This document shows, one piece after another, positions 45,371-53,687 of a stretch of 64,000 nt of DNA (its first letter is position 1; every line of letters begins with the position of its first letter). Position numbers and translations under genes: made by a program. This stretch comes from an uncultured Flavobacteriaceae bacterium. Its GTDB lineage: Bacteria > Bacteroidota > Bacteroidia > Flavobacteriales > Flavobacteriaceae. The DNA lies in the NCBI GenBank assembly GCA_947500575.1, contig CANMSI010000001.1:620001-684000 (forward strand), read 5' to 3'. The notes below the pieces were generated by a model that did not search any database, was not told the origin of the DNA, and was given only the letters and a program-made list of their open reading frames with translations.

Positions 45371-46684
45371 TTACAGCATTTTACCCTCTTTACCAAATTC
45401 TTTTTTTATAGCATCAACGAAGTTTTTTTGAGTCAATTTTGGAGAACCACTTGCCAAATGTTCCAAGCAAATTTGTTGCACTACATTCACTACGCTGGCT
45501 CCTGTAAGTTGGTATTTGGTTGCAATACTATGAATATCCACATCATTGGCAATTTTCAACGCTTTTGGTAAGGTCTGATTCCAAAGTCTAAGCCGTTCTT
45601 CTTTTTGAGGTAAGGGGAAATAAATAATAGATTGAAAACGTCGTAAAAATGCCTCATCAATATTATTCTTAAAATTAGAAGCTAAAATTACTAAACCATT
45701 ATATGCCTCCACTCTTTGTAGAAGGTAAGATACTTCCTGATTGGCATATTTATCATGCGCATCTCGTACATTGGTTCGCTTACCAAACAAAGCATCAGCT
45801 TCATCAAAAAATAAGATCCAATCCTTGTTTTCTGCTTGCGCAAATAAACTAGCTAAGTTCTTCTCAGTTTCTCCAATAAATTTAGAAACAACCATAGAAA
45901 GGTCTATTTTATATACGTCCTTTCCTGTATACTTTCCAAGCAAAGTAGCGGCTAGGGTTTTACCAGTTCCTGGAGGGCCATAAAACAACACCCTATACCC
46001 TGGTTTAACTCTCCCTTTTAAGCCAAATTCATTTAAAATGGTATCTCCATGTTGAATCCAATTTTCCAAGTCTTTTACTTGGTTGGTAGTATCCTTACTC
46101 AATACCAGATCTTTCCAAAGTAATGAAGTCTCAATACGTTGAGCAGGAAAATTGAGGCCAAATTTAGGTTTCGATATTTTACCTAAAGTAAGTAAATCGA
46201 GATATTCCTGAGACAGCATTATTTTACCGCTCATTTTAGGTTCTCCATTAGGGGCATTTTCCAACCACAGAATCCGTTTTTTAGCAAAAAAATGATCCTC
46301 ACTAAAAAGTTCTTGCACCTCAAATCGATTTTGCAAATGATCCCCCGCCAAAATAAAAAGTGCGGTTTCTCCAGTGGGCAAAAATCCGCGAAACTGCTTT
46401 CCTCTAACACCACCTAATTGGGGGAAATCCCCAGCTTGTGGAAGCGCTTTTTGAATTACATCATCAAAAAAACTTGGTTGAATATGAGGCGCTAAAGCAA
46501 TTAGAAATAGCATATGCTCCTCTTTGGCCAATAACGGTATTCCCATTTTTGACCCTATGGTATTATCCACATCCAAATGGACATCTTCTTCCATGCTATG
46601 CTCATTTTTTAAAAATGAAACAATTCGGTGTTCTAATTGTTGTTTTAATGGAAGTAATTCCTTCTTTAAATCTAATTGGGTCAT
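45371..46684 (-). CDS. eCIS AAA+ ATPase (Afp15/Pvc15-like)
   Basis: A 437-residue AAA+ protein: an N-terminal domain (1-200) followed by one AAA module. Walker A GPPGTGKT (236-243), Walker B WILFFDEADALFGKR (289-303), sensor VILASNFKNNIDEAFLRR and a second-region FPLPQKEERLRLW. This matches the AAA+ ATPases found in every eCIS cluster (Afp15, Pvc15), implicated in Photorhabdus in cargo loading or particle assembly. Here it directly follows the cargo genes, 17 bases after the metzincin-like DUF4157 gene, rather than the tape-measure gene. Confidence 0.88.
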   Translation of the reverse strand: MTQLDLKKELLPLKQQLEHRIVSFLKNEHSMEEDVHLDVDNTIGSKMGIPLLAKEEHMLFLIALAPHIQPSFFDDVIQKALPQAGDFPQLGGVRGKQFRGFLPTGETALFILAGDHLQNRFEVQELFSEDHFFAKKRILWLENAPNGEPKMSGKIMLSQEYLDLLTLGKISKPKFGLNFPAQRIETSLLWKDLVLSKDTTNQVKDLENWIQHGDTILNEFGLKGRVKPGYRVLFYGPPGTGKTLAATLLGKYTGKDVYKIDLSMVVSKFIGETEKNLASLFAQAENKDWILFFDEADALFGKRTNVRDAHDKYANQEVSYLLQRVEAYNGLVILASNFKNNIDEAFLRRFQSIIYFPLPQKEERLRLWNQTLPKALKIANDVDIHSIATKYQLTGASVVNVVQQICLEHLASGSPKLTQKNFVDAIKKEFGKEGKML

Positions 46685-46701
46685 ATGAGGACGTATTATT
46701 G

Positions 46702-48249
46702 CTATTCATTTGTTGCTTGAGTCTGACTAACGGAAACCCAGGAGGGCAATAGTGCCCTATTCCTGGTAGTTCTTAAAAGAATCTGTTTAATCTGATCACC
46801 ATTTAATTCCATGACTGCACTTTCTGTATTAGCTCTGGTCATTACCGTATGGGCCATATGTTCCAAGCCAAGAGCATGTCCCATTTCATGAGTTACCTCA
46901 TTACCGAATCTCACTTCTCCTCTGCGTCTTCTCTCTCGGTTTCTTCTTCCTCTTAGCAAGGCATCTTGAGCCGGATTTCCTTTTAAAATAATTCTATTGG
47001 TATCTCCATCATGTGAAAACAATCCGTCAATAGGAACCCCTGTAAATACTTCCTCAGGAAGTACAGAAATCCCTAAAGCTTCTCCGCTTAACACTTCGGT
47101 AGAAATTGTATCAAAAGAAATCCATCGAATATTAAAGTTTACATAAACTCTAGTTGTTTGCCCCTCCTCATTTACAATATTTTTCCAACCTCCACCATGT
47201 CTATTCATCGATTGTTCAATAAGACCCTTTACAGTATTAGAATCCAAGCCTTCTACCAGGTTAATTTCCAATGCAGCATTAATATAGAATTCAAGTGAAT
47301 AAGTTCTTTCTTCGTCGCCTGCCATTTGATGGGGTATTGCTGCCCAAGAAGTATAGCCGCTTGAAAAGTGAGTCCTATTTATTTTTTTACAGTTCTCACT
47401 TTTACTTTGCTGCACCACATGTGTAAGCTCATGGGCCAATAAATGCTGCCCTGCACTGGTCTCTGGTTGGTATTTTCCATTATTGAAATAAATGTCATTT
47501 CCATGGGTAAATGCATGTGCATGCAATTCCTTATTCATTTGCACTGCTTCCGAATTGGTATGAATACTTACCTTACTGAAATCTACGCCAAAACCCGCTT
47601 CCATTTTTTTCCTTGTTTTGGTATCCATTTGGTTCCCAGTTCCACTACTTTGTTTAATTTGACTAGATAGTTTATTATTCGCTTTTGGTTTTCCATTTGT
47701 TTTCATTTGCACGGCAGGTTCCTCTTCTTCTTTGGTTTGAACTTCCTCTTCTTGCCCTTGCATCTGCACCTCTTCCTCTTCAGATTTAGCCTGAATCTCC
47801 TCCTCTTCTGCTTGCATCTGCACTTCTTCCTCTTCAGATTTAGTTTGAACCTCTTCCTCTTCAGTTTGCATCTGCACTTCTTCCTCTTCGGACTTCGCCT
47901 GAACCTCTTCTTCTTTTGATTGTGTTTGTAAAGCTGGTTCTTCTTCTTTTGCTTGGCGTTGAATTCTCGCCTGTACAGCTTCTTCTTCCTCCGCTTTTTG
48001 GATGCTACTAATCTCTTTAGACTGAATAGCTGCGGGTGCCTTGGAATTATTCATAACGGCATCAGCCATGGCATCTGCTTCTACTTCATATTTATCCCCA
48101 GGTTGCCCTACCGTAAGTTTCTCATTTTCCTTCGCTTGAAAGAAAGGTTGCTTTTCCTCTTTGGTTTGCACCATAGGTTTAGCCTCTTTAAAAAAAGGAG
48201 TTTCTTTCTTCGCAATGCCTTTTTTACGGCGGTAATATCTTCTTCTCAT
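46702..48249 (-). CDS. DUF4157 eCIS-type cargo with metzincin-like metalloprotease
   Basis: A 515-residue protein. Residues 1-65 carry the motif set shared by its neighbours (TPFFKE, QPFFQAK, KLTVGQPGDKYEVEAD). A 9-residue acidic repeat spans about 112-175. DUF4157 is at about 207-282 (FGVDFSKVSIHTNSEAVQMN; HELTH 273-277). The C-terminal domain (about 310-515) holds HEMGHALGLEH (454-464), the full zinc motif of matrixin-type metzincins, followed by VMTRAN as a possible Met-turn. I read it as an injected zinc protease. The DUF4157 HELTH motif may be a second, maturation-type protease site. It lies between the REase-like cargo and the ATPase. Confidence 0.85.
   Translation of the reverse strand: MRRRYYRRKKGIAKKETPFFKEAKPMVQTKEEKQPFFQAKENEKLTVGQPGDKYEVEADAMADAVMNNSKAPAAIQSKEISSIQKAEEEEAVQARIQRQAKEEEPALQTQSKEEEVQAKSEEEEVQMQTEEEEVQTKSEEEEVQMQAEEEEIQAKSEEEEVQMQGQEEEVQTKEEEEPAVQMKTNGKPKANNKLSSQIKQSSGTGNQMDTKTRKKMEAGFGVDFSKVSIHTNSEAVQMNKELHAHAFTHGNDIYFNNGKYQPETSAGQHLLAHELTHVVQQSKSENCKKINRTHFSSGYTSWAAIPHQMAGDEERTYSLEFYINAALEINLVEGLDSNTVKGLIEQSMNRHGGGWKNIVNEEGQTTRVYVNFNIRWISFDTISTEVLSGEALGISVLPEEVFTGVPIDGLFSHDGDTNRIILKGNPAQDALLRGRRNRERRRRGEVRFGNEVTHEMGHALGLEHMAHTVMTRANTESAVMELNGDQIKQILLRTTRNRALLPSWVSVSQTQATNE
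47725..47919 (-). repeat. Nine-residue acidic repeats in the metzincin-like cargo
   Basis: Seven 27-bp units encode EEEVQ(A/M/T)(K/Q)xE, alternating AKS-type and MQT-type units so that the higher-order period is 54 bp. The antisense strand appears as a long Phe/Leu-rich open frame, which is a shadow. Glu/Gln-rich EEEVQ repeats of this kind recur in other DUF4157 proteins, including the 1675-residue cargo here (EEVQTKE). Confidence 0.85.
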
Positions 48250-48323
48250 GATTACTTTTTTTAACTGTTTAATAATGGTAATTGTTAACGTTACTAATTG
48301 ACAACACGCCCTTGAAAATCATA

Positions 48324-51300
48324 TTACCAATTTATTTCAACTTTCTTTACTGTACCGTTAGGTGCTACATGTATACCCCAACGGACATATCCCTCAGCTT
48401 TGATTTGAGCCGCTTTTTCCGTTCCAACTGCCTCCTCTAGGCGTTTATTTTCTATCCACGTTTTCGACATTTGTTTCCCATCGTTGGTATGCCCGTATGA
48501 TGACTTATCGTATTTTACTTCAACAATAGCCCATTTTGGTGGAGGCATACTATTTTTATAGACTCCATCAATACCTTGGGGTTTTACCTTGCTTCCCTTA
48601 ACAGGTAGGTCTACATCATGACCACCAACCTTAGTATATCCTTTATTTTCCATCCAAGCATCCCCTTCTCTTTCTCCAAATTTTCCTTTAACACGTTTTG
48701 GAGATTCTTCATATCGCTGTTCTTTTCCTCTTTTTTCTGCTTCTTCATATTTTTCTTTGGATTCTTGAATTTCTGCTAACTCCCTATCATTTTTTCTTAA
48801 CCATTCTATTTCCAATTCAGTAAGTTCATCCAAATAGTTCCTCAAATCGGTATCGTCCAAACAATCGCGCTTACTAAATCTACACCATCCTCCGTCTTTT
48901 TTCCTTTTTTTCCATACATGGTTATTGCCTATTTTCGCTTCAATGGAATAATTAGAGTCTTTAGATAAAGTAGGTTTAGCTCTTTTTAAAGCTTCAAACT
49001 CAAGATTCAACAAGTCAGGATTCTTTTTCAAGGTATCCCAATCCATGTATTCACTATCTGATAACTTTTTTGAACCGTTTCTAGAGGCCTCTGTAGTTTT
49101 AGAATCATCTAGAGTATCATCTTTATCTGATAACTCTGATTTATCTCTATTGCTCCATGATTTTTGTACTTTTTTTACTCCAAATTCTACTAGTTTTCCC
49201 AATAGGTCGGGCAAAATATTCACGCTTAGCCAGGCTAGTTCTGCAGCAGCTCTCTGGGTGGTTTCCACTGAAGTAGAATTCTCCGCCATTGCCATAGCTT
49301 CTTTTATTAAGAATACTTGTCCTACAATATCCAAAGTATCCTCAACATCCTCCATAGTCTGATAAACTTGGTATCCAAGAGCCACTAAGCGCCCTAAGGG
49401 ATGTAACGAAGCAACAAAACTTATGACTCTTTTGAATATACTCTCTTCTACCTGTTCTCGTAAAATTTTTCTTAGCAGATGATCTATATTATTTAAGAAT
49501 ATATTGATACTCTCGCCTGCAAACCCTTTGTGTAATGACATTTCAACGGCATGTCTAAGCCGACCTTCTTTCAAGGCGATTATTTTTTGATTAGCCTCGT
49601 GTTTGCGGAAAAGGAAATTCGATTTTTCAGTCTTAAGAATTTGATAAATCCCCATATTTGCGCTAGTCAAAGCCCTAAAACGGGTCCATAGAAAAAAATT
49701 GATCAAATTTAATTCATTACTAAAAATATCACTAGAGGGATTTCCTTCCAATCTTAATAGTGCATCAATGGATGGTATACCCTCATTATAATTGGACTTA
49801 AACTCTTGTATAGCTTCAATATTGATCCCAGAAAAATTACCTCTTTCTACTCTGATTTTTATATCATTAGACATTTTAAACCAAGTACTAATGAAGTATT
49901 TGTTATATGTTGCCATGGCGGCGTTGGTCCATGCTGTATAATACCTCAAGAAATCGCCAGAAAACCGACTACTCTGATCTGGTTCAATTAGAAATTCAAA
50001 ATCTGAAGTGTATTTGGGTCGATTTTCCGATAGGAAGTAATAAATTTTAGGTGGAAGCTTCTTAACATGCCTGTAATCGAAAAGGTAACGTGATAGGTGA
50101 AGTTCCAAAGGAAATCCTTCCTCAAAAAAGTACTCCGGTAATTTAGCGGCTGACTGTTCCAATTCTAAATCCGTTTCGACCTTATCACCCAATTGAAACT
50201 CTGAAGGAACTTTAATGAGAGGAAGTATAAAACTAAGTGTCAATTTTGGAAATGCATTCAAATTCTGAAGGTAAGCATCAGAGTTCATTAGATTTAGAAA
50301 TTCTGGACTATTTCCAGTTAAAAACACAAAAGTTTTCTCTTCAGAACTAAGAATTTCATCCAGTTCAGTAATAAATTGGATTCCATAGTCCATATTACTT
50401 TCACTTTTATCAACAATGGCTTCACTGTTTCCCTCTTCATCAATTGACAGATTATTTAGCTCATCGTTTAAAACAATCAATGTTCTGGCGGCGTATGCTT
50501 TTTCTTCATTATCATTAGAAGTCTCAACTTTTGATTGAAAGCCTTCGATCAATTCCAATATTACATCCACCGCATATTTTTCAGGTGAGGATGAGGATTG
50601 GTTTGTTGATGTATCTTCCTCCTTTTGAATGTTGACAGAATTCTGCTGTATCGTATGAGTTAACTCATGGGCAAGCAGATGCTTACCTTCCGTACTCTCT
50701 GGCCTGTACTTTCCTTTATTGAAATAAATATCATTTCCATGAGTAAAGGCTTGTGCATTAAATGCCTGGCTCATCTGTACCGCATTACTTCCAGTATGAA
50801 TATTTACCCTACTAAAGTCTGTTCCAAAAGCGGTCTCCATAGCAGTTTTGGTCTTTTCGGGTAAGCCATTCCCCGCTCCTTTTGAACTGTCTAGTTGTGA
50901 TGCTATATTTCGCGACTGCCCATTATCTCCTTTTGTTTGCAATGTAATTCTAGAAACATTGTTTTTTCTTTTTATACCATCAGCAACAGCACCAGTTGCA
51001 CTTATGGACTCCCTAAGTTGAACTACCTCTTCATCTAGAGTTTCTTTCTCTTTTTGTTGCACTTCTTCCTTTGAACATTCGGTGCATTTATGCTGGATAG
51101 TAGGTGCAGGGGATACTGCATCAAAAAAAGAAGGGGCATTTCCTTGATCATTCGCTAATCTTTGAACTACTTTATCGGCTACAGCGTCTGCTTCTACTTC
51201 ATATTTATCACCGGCTTTCCCTATAGAAAGTTCTTTTTTTTGTAGTTGGTTCTTAGGAAAAAAATCGGTGCTTTTAGGTCTTAAAGAAGCGGACGAATTT

Positions 51301-51368
51301 TTAGCAGAAAAGAAATGATTCTCTTTTCTGTTGAGTATAGGTGCCAGATGGGTAGCTGTTAGCCTCAT
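48324..51368 (-). CDS. DUF4157 eCIS-type cargo with PD-(D/E)XK nuclease-like C-terminus
   Basis: A 1014-residue protein. N-terminal shared motifs (NHFFSAK, TDFFPKN, LSIGKAGDKYEVEAD), then a C-x-x-C pair (HKCTECSKEE), DUF4157 at about 165-242 (HELTH 234-238) and a long helical middle (about 260-780). The last about 130 residues look like a toxin REase: GEREGDAWMENKGY, Asp934 in QGIDGVYKN, Glu950-x-Lys952 in AIVEVKYDKSSYG, the D...ExK order of PD-(D/E)XK nucleases. The predicted action is cutting target-cell DNA. The 134-residue gene just upstream overlaps its start by 4 bases and could be an immunity or chaperone protein. Confidence 0.8.
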   Translation of the reverse strand: MRLTATHLAPILNRKENHFFSAKNSSASLRPKSTDFFPKNQLQKKELSIGKAGDKYEVEADAVADKVVQRLANDQGNAPSFFDAVSPAPTIQHKCTECSKEEVQQKEKETLDEEVVQLRESISATGAVADGIKRKNNVSRITLQTKGDNGQSRNIASQLDSSKGAGNGLPEKTKTAMETAFGTDFSRVNIHTGSNAVQMSQAFNAQAFTHGNDIYFNKGKYRPESTEGKHLLAHELTHTIQQNSVNIQKEEDTSTNQSSSSPEKYAVDVILELIEGFQSKVETSNDNEEKAYAARTLIVLNDELNNLSIDEEGNSEAIVDKSESNMDYGIQFITELDEILSSEEKTFVFLTGNSPEFLNLMNSDAYLQNLNAFPKLTLSFILPLIKVPSEFQLGDKVETDLELEQSAAKLPEYFFEEGFPLELHLSRYLFDYRHVKKLPPKIYYFLSENRPKYTSDFEFLIEPDQSSRFSGDFLRYYTAWTNAAMATYNKYFISTWFKMSNDIKIRVERGNFSGINIEAIQEFKSNYNEGIPSIDALLRLEGNPSSDIFSNELNLINFFLWTRFRALTSANMGIYQILKTEKSNFLFRKHEANQKIIALKEGRLRHAVEMSLHKGFAGESINIFLNNIDHLLRKILREQVEESIFKRVISFVASLHPLGRLVALGYQVYQTMEDVEDTLDIVGQVFLIKEAMAMAENSTSVETTQRAAAELAWLSVNILPDLLGKLVEFGVKKVQKSWSNRDKSELSDKDDTLDDSKTTEASRNGSKKLSDSEYMDWDTLKKNPDLLNLEFEALKRAKPTLSKDSNYSIEAKIGNNHVWKKRKKDGGWCRFSKRDCLDDTDLRNYLDELTELEIEWLRKNDRELAEIQESKEKYEEAEKRGKEQRYEESPKRVKGKFGEREGDAWMENKGYTKVGGHDVDLPVKGSKVKPQGIDGVYKNSMPPPKWAIVEVKYDKSSYGHTNDGKQMSKTWIENKRLEEAVGTEKAAQIKAEGYVRWGIHVAPNGTVKKVEINW

Positions 51369-51769
51369 ACTTCGTTTTTTAATATTGTTTCATTTTCCAA
51401 TTCGTCTAGTGCAGATTCCAGTTGTTCCATTATAGGATGATTCACTGCTGGATAACACCAATTAGTAATCATGCCTGTTTCTTCTCCCAGATTCCATGCA
51501 AAACTTAAAGAGGCTGTATCATAGATATGTGCATTCTTCAGGTCTTTAGCGCTTGCTAATCTACTATCCCAGATCAACGCTTTGGCCTTTTTTATTTGCT
51601 CTTGACTAAACTCACAAACCAACCACCATTCTTTTCCATTATACGCTTTTACCTTGCCATCTTCATAATACACTCTTCGTGTTATAAAATTACGCGGGCG
51701 ATCCCAATATTGAGTTGCCAAATAACTAGTAGTTGGTAAAACATCAACTATATTTATTAGATGCCCCAT
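51365..51769 (-). CDS. Small protein coupled to the REase-like cargo; immunity or chaperone candidate
   Basis: A 134-residue protein with mixed strands and helices, Trp-rich (YWDRPRNF, GKEWWLVCEF, ALIWDSR, NWCYPA), acidic C-terminus, no signal peptide. The family is not recognised. Both ends overlap neighbours: 13 bases with the OmpA/metalloprotease gene upstream and 4 bases with the REase-like cargo downstream. Such tight coupling suggests it is made in step with one of them. A cognate immunity protein or a loading chaperone would both fit. Confidence 0.6.
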   Translation of the reverse strand: MGHLINIVDVLPTTSYLATQYWDRPRNFITRRVYYEDGKVKAYNGKEWWLVCEFSQEQIKKAKALIWDSRLASAKDLKNAHIYDTASLSFAWNLGEETGMITNWCYPAVNHPIMEQLESALDELENETILKNEV

Positions 51770-53115
51770 TTCTTATTTGTCATTTGATTTAAGGCTTCAA
51801 GGAAAAATACATAATGTCCTTTTTTTACCTTTTGTCCTTTGCTCATAATACTATCCGAATCATGAATGAGTAATTCATTGGCTGCATCCTCATGAATTAA
51901 ATCCTTAACCAGATTATAATGAGAGGGCTTATCTCCTAGAAACTTAGGAATGCCATTACCCTCTACTTTTTCCTCCATATATTCATCACCTAAACCAAAC
52001 ATATGACCCGCCTCATGGGCAGCCGTATTTTGAGTTACTTTATTTTCCTTATTTAATTCTGAAAATTTTGTGATAACTAGGTCAACCCTTCTGAACTTGG
52101 CTTCCGTAGTAGCATTTTCTTCGCCTTGTTGTAATACCGTGAAGTTTTTTATACCCTCACTCCAGCCCATATCCTGAATCATCTGTTTTTTAACAACTTC
52201 TGATCTTCTCTCTCCTAATTTCTTATTATAAGTGGCATTTCCATCTTTACTAGCCCTTCCTACCATACCGACGCGCCATGTGGTTTGGTTTGGGTCTTCG
52301 TTCTTTAAAAAATCTACCGCTTCATCTATTTGTTGTTTTAAGTCGGGTGTTATTTCGGCACTGTCAAAACCAAAAGGACCAATCTGTCTTAGTAAGTTTA
52401 GATTATGTGCATTGTGTTCCTCTATTTCTGTAGGGTCTCTTTGTTCTAATGTGGCCTCATCTCCTACTACAAAGGATCGAAATCTTGGCGCCCCTTTTGG
52501 CACTTTTAAAGCCTTCATTTTCACATGAGCCAATGCTGGATCATCTATCGTCATTACGGTTACTTTCACAGCAGTGCGGTAAGGTGCAAAGAAGGGATCA
52601 TTAAGGCTTAAAATATGCTTATCACTCCAACCCTCCTCTACACTACTCATAAAATTGGTTTCAAAAGCCTCTCTTTCTGATGCTGTCCAAGCAAAGTCTG
52701 CTAACTGTTCTGGAGTAAACTCATGACTTTTATAAGGTTCTTTTTTTCTTTGCTTCGCAGAGAAATCTTCAAATGTAATATTCACCCATAAGGTAATATC
52801 CAAAATACCCGTTTGGGGAAAGGAACCAACCGGGGCATAAGTAGCATCAAACCGATTCCCAGATTGTGAAATTTCTTCAAAATCAAATTCGGGAAAAGGG
52901 GAAGACTTGGGTTTTACTGCAGGGTCTTGTGTTACTTCAGGCGCTGCAGTATCAGTAGTCTGTTTTTGTACAATAGGTGCAGAAGAAACACTGGGCTCAT
53001 TATTTTGCTTTTCTTTTTTAAAAAAGAGTCCCTTTCCCTTTTGGCTGGGAAAGAAATCTCCTTTGCGCTTTTGACCAAGCCCAGAACGGTTTTGTATGTT
53101 CCTTATCGCTTTCAT
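51757..53115 (-). CDS. OmpA-like plus M64-like metalloprotease, probable eCIS cargo
   Basis: A 452-residue protein with no DUF4157 and no signal peptide, but with the neighbours' FF motif twice at the start (GDFFPSQKGKGLFFKK). Residues about 75-230 are unassigned. An OmpA-type peptidoglycan-binding domain lies at about 248-350 (FDSAEITPDLKQQI; VGRASKDGNATYNKKLGERR). A protease-like motif HEAGHMFGLGDEY (367-379) then resembles the HExxHxxGxxDE of M64-type peptidases, followed by DSIMSKG as Met-turn candidate. I infer a cell-wall-binding protease delivered or assembled with the particle. Confidence 0.75.
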   Translation of the reverse strand: MKAIRNIQNRSGLGQKRKGDFFPSQKGKGLFFKKEKQNNEPSVSSAPIVQKQTTDTAAPEVTQDPAVKPKSSPFPEFDFEEISQSGNRFDATYAPVGSFPQTGILDITLWVNITFEDFSAKQRKKEPYKSHEFTPEQLADFAWTASEREAFETNFMSSVEEGWSDKHILSLNDPFFAPYRTAVKVTVMTIDDPALAHVKMKALKVPKGAPRFRSFVVGDEATLEQRDPTEIEEHNAHNLNLLRQIGPFGFDSAEITPDLKQQIDEAVDFLKNEDPNQTTWRVGMVGRASKDGNATYNKKLGERRSEVVKKQMIQDMGWSEGIKNFTVLQQGEENATTEAKFRRVDLVITKFSELNKENKVTQNTAAHEAGHMFGLGDEYMEEKVEGNGIPKFLGDKPSHYNLVKDLIHEDAANELLIHDSDSIMSKGQKVKKGHYVFFLEALNQMTNKKWGI

Positions 53116-53118
53116 TAA

Positions 53119-53679
53119 TTAATTCTCCAAATAATCCTTTAAACTTGGTTCATATTCCGGTGGGGAAATTTTAAACACGTCAATTAGGGTACCATCTCTC
53201 AGTACTTTTTCAGGTTCGAAGTCGTGAGAATCAACCCATATGGGCGGATCAATTTCATAAACTTTATAATAAACTATTTTCAACCCTTCATTTGTTTCGG
53301 CCAAATAATACTTATTTGCATAATATAAGGGTCTTTTACTTTGTTGATCATAACTTGTGTCTGCAGTATACATTAAATCTCCAATAACATTCTCACTTAA
53401 ACTTGAACCAAGTAAGAAGTCTTTATAAGATTTTACTTGAAAAACAGTTCTTACTACATGTCTTTCACTATTTCTTTGAGAGGATAGAATATGCATTTCG
53501 CTAGAAAATTCTCGTCCTGTTCTTCTGTATTTTTTCACTGTGGCCGAATGGAAAAAATTTTCAAGAACTTTTGCCATTTCCTCATAAGTAGAGTCATCAA
53601 TCTTTTGATTGTATCGAGCTAGATTTATTTCGTATTCTTTTTTTACAAATTCCTCTATGTATTTAGCAATATCATTCAT
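53119..53679 (-). CDS. Small unknown protein downstream of the giant cargo; immunity candidate
   Basis: A 186-residue soluble protein. N-terminal helices (IAKYIEEFVKKEYEINLARY) lead into alternating strands (RPLYYANKYYLAETNEGLKI, KIVYYKVYEIDPP), a helix-then-sheet order loosely like NTF2-fold proteins. The family is not recognised, and there is no signal peptide. It begins 8 bases after the 1675-residue cargo gene and ends 3 bases before the OmpA/protease gene. Position directly after a nuclease-like toxin is the usual place for an immunity gene. Confidence 0.55.
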   Translation of the reverse strand: MNDIAKYIEEFVKKEYEINLARYNQKIDDSTYEEMAKVLENFFHSATVKKYRRTGREFSSEMHILSSQRNSERHVVRTVFQVKSYKDFLLGSSLSENVIGDLMYTADTSYDQQSKRPLYYANKYYLAETNEGLKIVYYKVYEIDPPIWVDSHDFEPEKVLRDGTLIDVFKISPPEYEPSLKDYLEN

Positions 53680-53687
53680 AGTACTTG

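Noticed and set aside
47707-47919. Plus-strand 70-codon Phe/Leu-rich open frame
   Set aside because: It is the antisense of the acidic EEEVQ repeat in the metzincin-like cargo; its apparent repeat follows from that gene's codons.
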